64,000 nt of DNA from Lentinus brumalis. Its lineage: Eukaryota > Basidiomycota > Agaricomycetes > Polyporales > Polyporaceae. Where the stretch lies: the NCBI GenBank assembly GCA_001792895.1, contig MARA01000034.1, positions 124,001-188,000 on the forward strand, written 5' to 3'. The notes beneath the pieces are model-generated. The model was given only the letters and a program-made list of their open reading frames with translations, made no database searches and was not told where the DNA came from. Shown here piece by piece: positions 44,720 through 56,994 of the stretch; the first letter of the stretch is position 1; every line of letters starts with the position of its first letter. The position numbers were made by a program, and so were the translations under genes.

Positions 44720-46370
44720 CATCGTGCTCGCGTATCCGTCTCTCCAGGTCTCTCCTCGGCGACAGGCCTGCAAGACTGCGTCTAGCCTCAACTGAGGAGT
44801 CCTCACGACGCCCGGGCTGCTCTGACATACCTGGCTTTACCGCTGCTCTGCTAACACGCCCGCTACCTTCAACACGTCTGGGCACGCTCTCGGCAGTGGT
44901 CGACTCCTTCGTCTTTGCGAGACGCGGCGTTGATTCAAGCCTAGGGCGGCGGCTCACTGTAGTGGGCTAGTAGGCAAGATGGCGAGTCGCGACAGGGCTC
45001 ATCTCAGGTTCGTCTCTCCCGTGCCCTTCGCGACTGTCCCCTGCTGTGTATTTCCCTTCATACAGTCGTGTTTTGTACTGTGCGTTCATATCATCTTATA
45101 ACGTTTCAACAAGCAGTCAGACTCGACTTCGTTTGCGTATACGTTCCCGGCGCAATCGCAGGCTGGTCGGCCCCGACGACCCATGTCCGATTCCGCCAGG
45201 CTGACATTTGTCTCCGCAACTCTACCCGTCAATCCTCGTACACGTCCTGCCTTCGGTTGGGCCAGTCGGAACTGCATGAGCCAGATCCATGGCAGGGCTC
45301 GATCCGCTACAATCACTTCACACCGCCTGTGCCTCCCCGCAGCGCCATCGCACACTTGCTGCCCACCGCAAGCACCACCCGATCCTTCGACATATCGCTC
45401 TGGGAGGCGTCGTCCCGCTGGACGCTCGGACTGCAGCTCGAGCGGGCCCGCGGTCACCGTCGAGCCTCTCTTCCGCGGGACTCGCGTGACCGCTGACGGG
45501 CGCGAGCGCGAGTGAGCGGTGAACGCGGTGCTGGTGGTCGCAGCATCCGCTCTTCAGTGCAGGTACGCCGTCGTCCACAGCTGGGACCGTCCGCGGGACA
45601 GTGGACTTCAATCGCTCACCGACCGAGTCCCAGGTTGTCCAAGAGGCGCAGTCAGTCCTCAAGCGTGACTGCTAGTTATGCCTATGCGAACGGTCCTGCG
45701 CCATGGCGTCGTCAGCTCAGAAATCAGCAGGAGAAGCACCCTGACGTACCGTCCGATGTCTACGATGGTGATGTAGTACGTAGACGATGCCGCTAGCTTG
45801 GGCAACTGCTTCGGATCTTCTCTGCGGACGAGAACATGGAACTCGCACTGATCCACGACTCGGACGACGCACTGAGCATCCGCCCGGAGCAGGCGTGTTC
45901 GAATGTTCCGCCGTGGAGAACAGGGTGGGTAGGGAGAAGGAGAGTTGCCGCGGCCCGCGGCGCATCGCAGGCCCACTGCGAGACTTGCAGTCGCACTGAT
46001 AGCTATTCACAGGTTGATCTCCACGCCTTCTCTCCCAGACCCACCCTGCCCGCCCGCTGTGTCGTACAATCACAGCGGCTCTCAACGCAGCCAGCGTCGC
46101 GTCCGGTGTTAGGTGCATGGGCGAGTCTCGAGCCCTCCATACGGTCGTGTCCACTCCACCGTGATCGCACCGACCACAAGTCTCGCTGAAACAAGTCCAT
46201 CCCGGCGACGCGGCGTGCCTGAAGTGTCGAGTCCTCCAAGCTGTGGTGGAGTCCGGGTCGCGAGGCTAGCGGGGAGGGACTCGGGAGTCGAACATACTAG
46301 CGGCGGGTACCTGGTGCCGGGCGGGCAGAGGGTGCATAGGTACATGTAATGTTGGTCCAGCGGCACGGCT
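44720..46370 (+). repeat. A block, copy 3 (decayed plus-strand gene)
   Basis: Starts ATCGTGCTCGCGTATCCG, the unoccupied form of the LTR-element target. It then follows copy 1 (GCGACAGGCCTGCAAGACTG, GGGACTCGCGTGACCGCTGA). The segment around the old GTAAGT intron is deleted. The 3' part (ENMELALIHDSDDALSIRPE, 45835 on) stays open for 117 codons, longer than in copies 1 and 2, but no continuous gene can be assembled. Confidence 0.55.
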
Positions 46371-47190
46371 GTCTAGACGGCTGGCTTCGATATAGTGTTA
46401 GCGTGTAGGTCGACGCGTTGCAGATGATATGCACATGTACTCGAGTACGGCATAATACATGGAGTATATTTCGCTCTTCGCGGTGCAGGGATGTCTCGGG
46501 GTCGGACGTTTTCAGCGTTCAGCAGCTACGCAGGATGAATGCCTGTGGGAGGGAGGGAGCGATGTAGGGAAGGAACTGTGAAGAGGTCGTCCGTCTGTCA
46601 TTGGCGGGCTGTGGATGTTGAGGAATGTTGCAGCAGCTGCGCGAGTCGCAACGCGTATTGTGACGTGCAATGTGGTTGCTGATGAGTGACTGCGGGACAC
46701 GATGAGCGACATGAATATTCTGCGGGGCGAGCAAGGGGTTTAGGGCGAGATAGAACGGTTCTCGGCGGTGCACCAGTGTCCGGGAGCCATATGGAGACTT
46801 TGGAAGTTTCGCGTGTTGGTCGGGAAGTCGGGGCGATATAGGACATGTGAGGGAGACGACCGACATCTGAGGCATGAAGATACTACTGCCGCTCATTGGA
46901 GCAGCGATTTGAGGGGCTGACATGTATGAGAAATGAGCAGACGATAGTGCATATAACCTTGCAGCGAGGAGACGAGACGAGACGAGACAACGCAAGAATG
47001 ATGATGGTAGGAAGAGAGTCCGCGGAGCACAACCAGAGGAGAGACATAGCTAGAGGACGTTGAACGTCGAGACGGAGTAGATGCGGGTCTTGAGCACGTT
47101 CTGCGTGCGTCCCCGGCGAAATGAAGAGCTCCTGCTTCCTGTACGCCTGAGGCAAGTCGGCTACGCAAGCTGATCAGTCGATGTCGCTTG
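46371..47190. repeat. F-box 3' flank, copy 3
   Basis: Homologous to 16131-16978 and 56131-56994 (shared GAGGAGAGACRTAGYTAGAGGACG and GACGGAGTAGATGCGGGTC). Treated as non-coding flank; frames are not shared between copies. Confidence 0.5.
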
Positions 47191-48867
47191 TCACGAGTTA
47201 CATATAATCCCCACCTGATAGTAACGCTTCTGCTTCTGTCTTACGTGCATCACTGCCCCTCGAGAGGCGAGAAATTTCTTGACGACATCTCGCGTTGAGC
47301 GGCGGCGGCGGCGGCGTGCTTCCGCGAGGTCGGCGTAGTCCTGCGGAGTTAGGTCGTGATCTTCCCATAGATCTTCTGGGTTCCCTGTGGATATCGAAAA
47401 TAGTCAGCTTCGTGAACAATTCTCTGAACAGAGCCCTGTCACATATAAATGTCATACTTACTGATATGAGTTGGAAAGACGTAGAGCCTCTTCCACCTCG
47501 AGAGCGTCGGAAAGCATTCAGCGACAGCTTCCCGCCACCAATCCTCCCACTCGAGCCTGTCCCCCAGATTCTCCACAACAAGGCCTGCCCTGCAAGGATC
47601 GGGTTCAGGGCGGTTGTCGGTGTCCCCACTGGTCTGGTCCTGAAGTTCGCCCTCGGCAGTATCCTTCCTACATAGCGCTGCTTCTACGACGGGGCCGATG
47701 GGGCGGAGGAGCGCAACAAATTCTTCCCGTTTGAATGCACTTCTCCACGCCGGTACAAGGTAAAGGCATCGTTGGGTAGGCGATAGGTCGCCAACTACAT
47801 CGTCGCTTGAGGCCATCCATGAGAGGAGCATGTCCCGGAGAGAATCAAGCGTTTGATCTGGCTGGGAGAACGGTGCGAGGAGACAAAAGAGACGTCCCAA
47901 GCAGGGGAAGGACCGGAGATTCAGAGCAAGTGAGGGGGCTTCCTGTTCGACATCTGATATGAGAACGAATAGTGAGATGTATGCTTGGTTGAACAACCAA
48001 ACCTGACTCACGAGGATGCTCTATTCGCACAGCAGGAGGATCGTTAGGGAATTTGGTCCACAGCGTGCGGAGCGAGAGGCCAAGCGCGGACAACAATCTC
48101 TGCCTGCCCGGCTCATCCATGTCGTAGCACTTCGATGCGAGTCAATACAAGCCTGTGCCGTGTCTGATCTAGGTACATACCGTGAGGTGCTCGAGGTTCG
48201 GCAGGAACATCTTCCGAGAGTCGTGGGAGCTGCGCTTTGCCATACAGACTGGGTCCAGGCCAAGGACAGCCCAGGAAACGCGACCACACCACAGTGAATT
48301 CAGGTTGGGAAGCATACTGAGAAAGCGGGCGAAGTCCCCAAACGACGGGAACCTCACGTCCACAAAGCTTAGTCTACGGATATGCGAGATGGACGTCAAC
48401 AGGGACCGGAAGTATCGATAGATGGGTAGGAACGGGAGCTCCTTCTCGCCCTCAGGGAGTGGGTTTGCAGCCTTCCCGCCATCGTCAAGGCCGTAGATGT
48501 GTAGTACAGCCAGGTTGGCGAGCCTCCCTCGCAGAGCCGCGAGGAACAATACAGCTGGGCTGTATGGCACATGGAGGTGTCCTCGCAATTCGAGTGTGCG
48601 CACGTAAGTTCCGAGCTCGGGCGATGCGTCGAGGAGCTGTGCGAAGCGATAGAGCGTGTCCTTGTCTCGAAGGAGGACGAACTTGAAGAGAACCCTCTGG
48701 GCGCGTGGACGCCATGCGCGACAGACGAGTGCGCAGCTGGAGAGGGTAGCCAAAGACGTTGAGACGAAGGCGTATCGGCCGTCGTACACCTCTTCCATGA
48801 CGCGCTCGCAGACTTCGATCGGGAGTCGTGGCTCGGCCTTGACCGGAGACGGAAGGGCGTCAGTCAT
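47191..48867 (-). CDS. F-box protein, array copy 3 (496 aa)
   Basis: Exons 48867-48181, 48129-48012, 47953-47462 and 47384-47191 join in the common phases, with introns of 51, 58 and 77 nt. The F-box (LPIEVCERVMEEVYD..LATLSSCALVCRAWRPRAQ) and repeat-type region are intact. NLNSLWCGRVSWAVLGLDP groups it with copy 2. Exon 3 keeps TLDSLRDMLLSW and LEWEDWWREAVAECFPTLSRW. Exon 4 lacks the RLQAM step seen in copy 1 but has the same six-arginine run and KKFLASRG tail, so its end groups with copy 1. This mixed pairing points to exchange between copies. Its AT-rich upstream motif is displaced (see 49755). Confidence 0.84.
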
Positions 48868-50537
48868 GTCGTGAGCCGTGGACCTGAGCAGAGGTCGGAG
48901 GGGAGCGGAAACGTGCAGGAGGGGAAGGGGATCGAGGACTCGGAGATCCTGCGCGCATGTATAGCGGTGAGAAGCGCACACGTCCTAGGATGGCGGTACG
49001 TACCCGTGTATGACACGAGGTCCGTGAACCTTACTGACATGCTGCGCATTTGCGCATATGCTGTCGCAGGCCGAAGCTCATACCCATTGCTCCATACCTC
49101 CATGCCTCCAGCGCTCGAGCTTGCACTAGTGTGATCGTCTTCATAAGGGAGCGCAGTTGAAGTGGCTGCACGCCAGCGTTCACACGGCACACGGTGTTCC
49201 TGGCCACGAGAAGTGGACAGGTCTTGAGGGCAGTAAATGCAAAGTCGATCGGGGTGGGAGAGTGGTGTCCTCGCGTGGCTTCGTGTTTCAAGAGTACGAG
49301 TGAGGCAGCTCAAGCTCAGCGGTATTGGTTCTTGCCCTTCTCGAGAAACGGGATACGCTCAACCCGGCTCGATGGGAGCACTGAGAGCGGCTGCCCACGG
49401 TGCGTGGGTTCAGTCCCAGAATGAGATAGGCTGCGGCTGAGCAGCTGTGATTTGACGGGAGCGTGCCGGCGAGAGCCGTCATTGTCCCAAATACATAGTG
49501 ATCTTGAGTGGTGCAGTCCTCTCAGCCGCTGACGGCGATGAGCAATACTTATCCTCTCTTCATGTGTTGACTGCTGCCAGTAAATTCCGAAGAGTATGGA
49601 CGTCTAAAGATCTGCAGCACCCCTCCCACGACATTCGTCCTGCCTGTGCCAAGTACTGCGACTCTGCGCACCCATGATACATACATACAGCTGCTTGTAC
49701 TCATTGAACACCACCTCGGGTCAGGTCTGCCCGGAGGGGCCTTATCCCTATATGTATGTGATTTTATTATAAACTCAGGCTGTACGCGGACAGCCTTGGC
49801 TGTATGCTATCGAAGTGCACAGAACAGTGTTGGTGCATATGGTCGAATAGACAGCGAGAGTCGCAGAAGCGGCCTGTCATCGTGCGTGAAGAATAGAGGA
49901 CTTGGAGACTTAAGCAACGGTAGCATGTATTGAGCGCGAGAAGACGGCGGCTGTCTCGCTGATTTTGAAGCGTCCACGGGGTCTACTCTGTCATAGTCGA
50001 ACAGATCTCAACCGGCTACTGTCCTGCAGTGACGGTCAGAGTGCGATTGTACGAGCAAGTCGGAGCAACCGAACACACGTACCGGTGCAGACGGCTGTGG
50101 ATCGCTGAGCGGCAGGGCGAGAGTTGACACCCTTCGGGCACGGACCTCACAGATATTGCCTTGAAACCTTCAGCGAGAGCATCCTTGCCCAGCTCGTCCA
50201 AGATGACTTGACAGAGAGATAAGCGATGGCCGTGCCGGTTGTCGACTATTGAAGTCGATTGGAGTCGACGGGGTGATCGCTGGAAAGGCTGTGGATGGAC
50301 GGAGTGTTCCAGACATGTGATTGGACCGCCGACTTATCCTCTCGTCCTGGGGCGGAATGGTTTATTGGGTGCCGCGATATGATACACATGGCTGCTGTTT
50401 GGATGTATGCAGGGCGTTCCTCGATCTCGCGGTTCTCGCAGCAGCGCGTCTCCAGCTCCTGGGTGAGAGTCGCCGCGACTTCGAGGCCACAGTCCCACCC
50501 AAGACTTGAGCGATCGATGGTGTTGGCCAATTTGCGA
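48868..50537. repeat. C block, copy 3, with extra DNA
   Basis: Shares the promoter-proximal part and the AT-rich motif with other C blocks. About 560 extra bases (roughly 49190-49750) separate the two, and the remainder (49900-50537) is the most diverged of the four. The extra DNA shows no gene and no clear inverted ends or target duplication. Confidence 0.48.
49755..49790 (-). promoter_or_regulatory. conserved AT-rich motif, F-box copy 3, displaced
   Basis: ATTTTATTATAAACTCAGGC then TGTACGCGGACAG. It lies about 890 bases upstream of the start instead of about 260-340 as in the other copies, because of the intervening extra DNA. Confidence 0.42.
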
Positions 50538-51865
50538 CTAATATGGCCCACCTGCCTTGACCTTCCCTGCCGTCTCCGGCATCTTGGCCGCGCGACCGTT
50601 CCCATGCCTAGTATGCGGACGTCTACCGGGTAATCTGAACTCCATCGCGGACGGACGAGGAGCAGCGGAGAGTTGAGGCATGAGTTCGAGTTCTGATGTA
50701 GGAGCACAAAATCCCAGAGGCGGAGACACGTACGTGAGGTGGACATCGGAATATGACGCGCAGTAACGCACGGTCGAGATGGTAAACAGTGACACGTACA
50801 GCGCGTGCGCGGTCTCTGTGGTCCGTCGAGCGCGGGGTTCGCCAAGTTCGGGGACAGTTTGAGCCGCTCGCTGACTTTGTGATGCGGACACAACGAAAGC
50901 GTGTCCGGGCGAGGAAGCGGCGGGAGGTATGTGGGGAAGGGAGGTCGCTGTTGTGGTGTTCAGCGTAAATGACCGTTCCGTGCGCACGCCGCGGAGATGA
51001 GTCTCATACCTCGTCAGGGCGAATCTATCGAGATTCGCCAGTAAGCTGTATCGACCGAAGCCGGTCAGTGAACTACGTTTCGGATGGTCGATGGAGGGGA
51101 CGTACCTGCATGCCCGCCCGATGCAGCCCTGCTCCATAACCGTCCTCCTCCTCGGTGCCGTCTATCGTCCACGGGGCGAATATTGCGTGCAAATAGGTAC
51201 GAGGTTCTTGCAGCTCCTCAAATACGGAATCCATATTGAGCTCGTCCAATCTTGAATCGAGCGCAGAGCGGGAAGAAAACGAGCGTCGCAGAGAGGAGAG
51301 ATTGGGATCAGTATGAGCGACGAACCAATAGTACGTCCATACGTGCACACCTATGAGCCCTCAGTGGCTGTCTTCCTCCCTCGCTAGGAGCCGTGGTCGC
51401 AGCCTACTCACAGCACACGCAGACGCAGATCCGCCACGCTTATCCGAGGAGATGTAAGAGCATTGAATGGTCCCAAAGGGTTCAAGCTCAGGGAACGAGT
51501 CGAGGGCGCTGGTGACAGGACACTGGGAGTTATGATGAGTCCGCGAAAGACGATGATGGTTAGAGGAATGCTTACCGTACTCAAGCAAGTTAGTTATAAG
51601 CCGTCCGGCCGCACGCGTGCCCCCGAGGATTACACTGGACCATAATGGTCGCTTGCAGTTGTGTCGGCAGAAGGGGGACGCAGATGGTAGATCAGAAAGC
51701 ACACTGAGGGACAGCAGAAGGGACTACTAGCGCAGCGTCGAGTAAACGTAGTCCGACGTCCGTAGCCAAGGCGTTGAGAACGTTGAGGTTGATGGTGAGT
51801 TGGGCGAGGATGACAGCGAGCTCCTGGAGTGATAAGATAAGATTCCCGTCGGAGATCTCGGCCAT
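50538..51865 (-). CDS. gene H, copy 3 (best-preserved hypothetical gene)
   Basis: Starting at ATG 51865 (or 51931 in the same frame), the first exon reads MAEISDGNLILSLQELAVIL and AQLTINLNVLNALATDVGLR, an amphipathic or membrane-type helix, ending near 51700. A further exon at 51348-51073 reads DSVFEELQEPRTYLHAIFAP, with a GTACGT donor at its end. A last open frame (51137-50538) holds GEPRARRTTETAHALYVSLF. The joins between these pieces were not resolved; a GTAAGC donor near 51575 marks at least one more exon. It runs towards the F-box gene on the same strand. The family is unknown; it may be a membrane protein. Only this copy lacks an obvious lesion in exon 1. Confidence 0.42.
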
Positions 51866-54741
51866 GCCACTCGTTCGTCTCGCGACTTTGTGCGGCTCTC
51901 CTTTTTGTTCTCGGTCTCTGTCCTCCTCCAAGGCCTCATGCGTATTCTCAGCCTGCCTGGAAGATCAGCGATACCTCATTATACTCGAAGCTACTATTGC
52001 TGCAACCTGATTGACGTCTTCCACGCCGTTGCCACGTCTCCGCCGCCAATGTATCCCACTCTCTGGCAGCTGGGTCCCGCCTCGGAGATCTGGCGCAGCG
52101 TCACCATACCAGGAGCTTCGTGGAGTATTATTATGCATGCTTAGGAGGAATTATGTGCTACACAGAGTGAGTTGTTCATGTTTGGTACGTGTCTACCGTT
52201 TACTCCCTCCCTGCCTGTCTCTACAATTCACCGCAACTGCCCGTATTACGTCTGAGCCCCTGCGAATTGGGACGAAGACGCTCCTTCTCCTTCTCCCGCT
52301 ACAGGACGTCAGCCTGACGTACGGATTACCTCTGTGACTGCGTCGCCGCTGTGTCTTACTCTAGGTGAGCATGTCGCAACTAAACTAAGTATAATAGAGG
52401 ACGCTCGTACTAAGTTCTCGTTTCAGCAGAGTTCCAGGAACGAATCACCACCCCGTAGGTCCCGCCACACACCGAAGAGGATTCGTGCGCCAGTAGAGGA
52501 TATCCAGGCTTCGAGCGACCGCGAAAACGTCTGTCCATGGTAGTATTCGACCACTGTCATCGTGAACTTCTCGGTTCGTACCATCTCTCTCGCATAAGAC
52601 GTGCGCATATACCTCCCATCTGTATCACGCGTGAGGGGCGTTGCAACTCCTGGGCTAACCCCGGGCTCCGTCAGAGCGATATAATGTGGCCCGTCCGCAC
52701 GCATACTCTACCCCTGCACCCATATGCACAGGTCACATCGGTTCCTCAGGCGACACGAAGTGGACTCGCTGACTTCAGAGTGTTCTGGCAGGACATGAGC
52801 GCGCTCAAGGGCCGAGAGACGATGGTATGATCCTACTGAAGGTATGTATCTTTGGCGACAAGCCAGGCAACATGACGAATCGGAACACGACGAACCTAGC
52901 ATACAGTTCGACCCGTGGAATGTCGGTCTCACTACACCCTGATCCTTCCTCTTCCTCGCGATGTCCTGTCCGCAATCTCGTACCATACCCCCGCGTTTGC
53001 CCTCAATGATTTCCGTCGCTGCTACCTGCAGCCGGCTCAACGCGACGATCTTCTGCGCCTTCACGACCCCTGCTATCTGTGTCGAACGCCTCTCACTCGG
53101 AATTGCCTCACCCAGCTCTTGTCATATACGCGGTACTATCCGTCTCGGTCCCCGGTTTCTGTCAGAAGACAATCACGTCGAGTCTTCAGAATCCTTTCGT
53201 CGTGCACCGCGTCCTATTCCTGTTCCTGTTCCCGTTCCCGAGCCTCCCGTGCTGTAGCCTGCATGTGCCATGTGCCGACCTCCCGAGCACGCCGAATCTA
53301 AACCGCGTCCAGGACCGAGCCTTTGCGACCGATGGACCTGTGGCGTTCCTTCAGCTGCACAGCGCGTCAGAAGCCGACGTCACGGTGCTATGGAGGATGG
53401 GGCACAGATGACACTCACGCACGACGGACACCGACGGCTTAGAGCCGTCGCGTGCTTGTGCTGCCATGTACCGCCCTCGCCATCCGAGCCCGTCGTACGA
53501 CGCGGAGGCAAAGTTCGAAGTTCGAAGTCGGGCAAACTGCAGTCATGTCGCAGATGTCTTCCGTGTTCCGTCTCCCGGGCAGTCGGGGTCATACTGTACT
53601 TCGACGCTCGAGCTTGCGTGCAGACGGAGGCGCTATACGAATACAGTCTTTGCTCACCGGGAAGACAGAGACGCGGTGCGAGACTGCGAGTGGCTGCAAA
53701 GACGCTGCTGTGTATTCCAATCCGCGTGAGACGCGAGGCAGGGCCGACGCCGCCCAGAGATGCGCATGCGAGACGGAGCGTCGGTCTGGAACGCATCTGC
53801 TTGCTGGCACGCATTGCGTCTGCTCGACGTGTCGTGTAAGCGTGTCTGACGGAGCGTAGATAGGCGGGCTGACGGATCGAACGAGTCGGGGCTAGGACGG
53901 GGAGGAGTGTATATAAGGTGTGTGGGGAGCGCAGAGAGTCGGTTTGTTTGTCTCACCTCCGAGTCGTTGTCCCCCAGATCTTGCCCTCGCCCTCGCTACT
54001 TTTCCGCTGCTTGCTGGACGTTGCTGCGCCCACCACCGCTCGCCCGCCGCTGTAGGTAGTTGTGTTGAAGGTATGTACCTTGCGTCGCGCTCGTTCTGTG
54101 CGGGCCCTTCGCTGATCAGTGTTCTTGTTGCAGACGCCTTGTGCAGTTGAGCTGCGCGGCGAGGGAGAACGAGTGCACATGGGCCAGGACGCGTTCATTG
54201 AGGTGCAGAGGTACGTACACGACGGATGCCGCTGTACTCGTGCATGACGCTAATCGGTACCTAGGACCTTCGAGCTATATGGCAAGACGGCGGCAGGGCG
54301 TCATGGAATATAGGACGGGGGCTGCGAGGCGGTCAGTAGACGGCGGAGTAGTACGCATGTAGCACGCACCATAGAATGCAATACATGCCCCATGCATCCG
54401 TGCATGCCCTCACGCAGTCGTCGCGAGCGGGTCCCGGGTCGCGCAGCGTGTCGAGGCGGATTAGCGCAGAGGCGAGCGAGCGGGTGACAGGCCCTGAGAC
54501 GAGAGAACGAGAGGACGCGAGAGTGGCGAGAGCCAAAGCAGTACAAACACGTCGACGACGAGGGCAGAGAGCGTAGCCAGCGCGCGTCCAGGCAGAGACG
54601 CGTCTGCAACGCGTGACGTCTGCGCGGGCCACCCCCGCGATCGAGCCGGCTAAAGTTCCTGTACGCCATGCTCGACGTGTGTACTTGCCCGCTGCTGGCT
54701 TCACGTACCCCATCTAGCTAGCTCCTCAATCGCCTCGTCAA
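51866..54741. repeat. E block, copy 3
   Basis: Homologous to 32286-35622 and 61241-64000. The first kilobase is closest to copy 4. Several plus-strand frames look spliced, but none can be assembled into a continuous protein. It contains the remnant at 53960-54312 and a TATATAAGG TATA-like site near 53911 that copy 2 lacks. Confidence 0.5.
53960..54312 (+). pseudogene. spliced-looking gene remnant in E block, copy 3
   Basis: Counterpart of 34840-35180. The exon at 54134-54210 (TTGCAG| before, |GTACGT after) reads MGQDAFIEVQ, and the next piece after CTAG (54265 on) reads TFELYGKTAAGRHGI followed by TAG, an earlier stop than in copy 2. A TATA-like TATATAAGG lies about 50 bases upstream. Function unknown. 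Confidence 0.38.
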
Positions 54742-54894
54742 CCTGCAGAGGTCGCCAACACCCAGCCCATCGAGCAAATCGATCCCGACAACCTCCCCGC
54801 GGCCGCGAAGGACCCAGACCATGTCGCCGTCGCCCTCGAGATCCTCGTCAAGCAGTCGGCCGTGCTCTTCTCCACCGTCCCGCTACCCTCATAA
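54742..54894 (+). pseudogene. start-less paralogue of the gene cut at 35720
   Basis: Open for 51 codons (PAEVANTQPIEQIDPDNLPA, then DPDHVAVALEILVKQSAVLF) to a TAA at 54892-54894. The ATG of the 35623 copy (GACATGTCGCACATC) is missing here because the leader has changed to CCTCGTCAACCTGCAG. It shows what the interrupted copy would have continued into. Confidence 0.5.
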
Positions 54895-56130
54895 CTTGCA
54901 CTCAGCTTGTTACAGCTTCCACTGAGTATTGCAAAAAACGGCCATTCCAGATAAGTCGCGTACTGTCTTCGATGCACGTACGTTCCCAACAAGCTCAGAA
55001 TCTTGTGCCCTCATGCTCTCTAGGGTGTACCAGACCTTCATAGTAGTGCGACCGAGAGACTCGTGAGCCCACCTCTACCCGCTCCTCTGCACTTTGCCAG
55101 GGCCACCTCTCCGTCTTGCGCCAGTCCCCCCGTAGTGGCATTTCTGTATGCGCCGGAACCCGGACGAACAGGTGCTGCCAATTTCCTTGCACGTCCAGGT
55201 CATCCCGCCCAGTCTTGATAACACGTCCTACGCGGGCCGGATCCGCAGATCGCATCTTCGTTGTGGTCGAGGTGGCCTACGGTGAGCACCAAACCTCTCG
55301 TTCATGCCCGGCTGACGAGCCCGAGAGCGAGCGATCCGTGAACGCGGTGTTAGCCGCCGCCTTCATTAATTGCATGCCGTCCGCTGCGGACCCTCTGTGC
55401 AGCGGCAAAATTGAGCCTCTCGTCGCCCAGTCGAGCAGCCAGTCCTGCATGCTAGACGGCCTAGATGCGCAGCGGCAAGTTGTGCGAAGGAAGTTCCACA
55501 TCGACTCAGTGCTATGATTTTGTCAGCCAAGAGAGCGGCGGGATCCAGAGATGACACTCGACATACCGCCCCCTGGCTCCCAGCTCGGACCACACCGCTA
55601 GCTCCGACGACCTATGTAGTCGGCATCGGACGTTCTGTGGGTTGCAAAGCACCGAGCAGATGGATCTAGCTGCAGGTCAAGGATTCGCACTCGCACTACG
55701 ACCTCAGCACTCGCAGGACGACCAGCAGCTGGGCGAGCTGGTGTGCACGTGCGCTCGCGCCGGTGCACACGGATCCGGGAGTAGTCTCCTGGTCGACGAC
55801 CTCACGTCTTCGCTCTAGCACCCGCCGCTGCTCGGTCTTCGAACAGTCACAGCGGACCTCGACAAGAAAAATTGCCGCGGCCATCACCTCGACCTCGATG
55901 GGTCGTCGAGCACCGAGAGTCTTCAGTACGGGTACGCATGCAGGATGGGTCCGGCCCAGCGTGGAGACGTGATCGCACTGCTCAAAGGGACTCTGTCCGG
56001 CCTGGCGACGCAGCAAACCCGAGCCGTCCTGCTCAGTGCTTTCCGAGCTGCGGTGGTGTCCAGGTGAGGCGAGAGGCAAGAGGGGAGGGGCTGGAGCTGC
56101 GGCTGGCGCAGGGCGGGCGGGAGGTGCATA
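54895..56130 (+). repeat. A block, copy 4 (most diverged)
   Basis: Clear homology only in parts: GGACCCTCYGYGSRRCGGC near 55389, and CTGGCGACGCAGCAAACCCG to GCGGTGGTGTCCAGG (55997-56063). A plus-strand frame of 133 codons (55116-55517) includes SVNAVLAAAFINC, matching the AVNAELVVAASALQC piece of copy 1, so part of the old gene remains readable. No complete gene can be assembled. Confidence 0.45.
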
Positions 56131-56994
56131 CGTACACGCGTTGTCAGTCTAGTACCGGCACGAGAGTGAGACGGCTGAATTGGTCGGGATGTCACTACAT
56201 AGCTCGAAGAAACGAAGACACACGTTCAATACGTACCGCGTTATCTATTCTGGTCTTCCCAGTGCGTATTTGTCTTGGAGTCGCACTGAGTCGAGCAACG
56301 AGCGGTCACGCTTCGTGAATGCCCGTCAGGCATCAGTGGGCGACGGAGGTTGACGGAGATGCCAGACAACTGCGAGCGTCGTGATGTATATGGTGACGTG
56401 CACTGCAGTGTCCGATGAGCGACTTCAATACTGCATGTGCTACGTGAATGTACGGCGAAGCGAGCGAGGGATGTAGGGAGATAAAAAGACGGTTTCCTGG
56501 AAATGCGCGAGCCTGTGGAAACTTCAGAAGGTTCGCAGATTGGCCGGAGACTCGGGGGAGTATAGCACAAGTGAGGGAGACCGCCGGCATCTCAAGCATC
56601 AAGCATAAAGATAGTACTGCCGCTGGTTGGAGCGGCGCATTGAGGGCCTTTATGTGTGTTTTAAAAGGGTGCCGATGTGGCGAGAGATGAGCAGACGATG
56701 TTTTGTATAACCTCGGGGCGGACCGACAACAGGAGACGAGAGAAGGCGACCCAGAAATGCAGACGGTGGGAAGAGAGCCAGGCGACAACGACCAGAAGAG
56801 AGACATAGTTATGGAAGAAGAGGAAGAGTAGGAAGGATGTGAAGACAGATTGGATGCGGGTCGTCGACATATTACACGTGAATCGTGATCGTCTCTGGAG
56901 AGATGAAGAACGTTTGCTGCATGTAGGTGTGTAGCAAGCCCGCTATGCAAGCTGGTTAGTCAATGCCGCTCGTCAGAGCTAAGTACGGCCCTAC
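56131..56994. repeat. F-box 3' flank, copy 4
   Basis: Homologous to 16131-16978 and 46371-47190. A minus-strand frame of 205 codons crosses it but is not maintained in the other copies, so it is not called as a gene. Confidence 0.48.

Noticed and set aside
49340..49440. tRNA-like B box (GGTTCAGTCCC) in the extra DNA of copy 3
   Set aside because: No matching acceptor stem or convincing A box could be found, so neither a tRNA nor a SINE head is supported.
53905..53925. TATATAAGG as a functional promoter in E block copy 3
   Set aside because: Copy 2 lacks it at the same place and the downstream reading frame is broken, so it is not called as a separate feature.
54995..55255. 86-codon minus-strand frame in A block copy 4
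   Set aside because: It is antisense to the frame that shares residues with copy 1, and it has no counterpart in other A blocks.
56333..56950. 205-codon minus-strand frame downstream of F-box copy 4
   Set aside because: The homologous flanks of copies 1 and 3 do not keep the frame; it is most likely untranslated flank.
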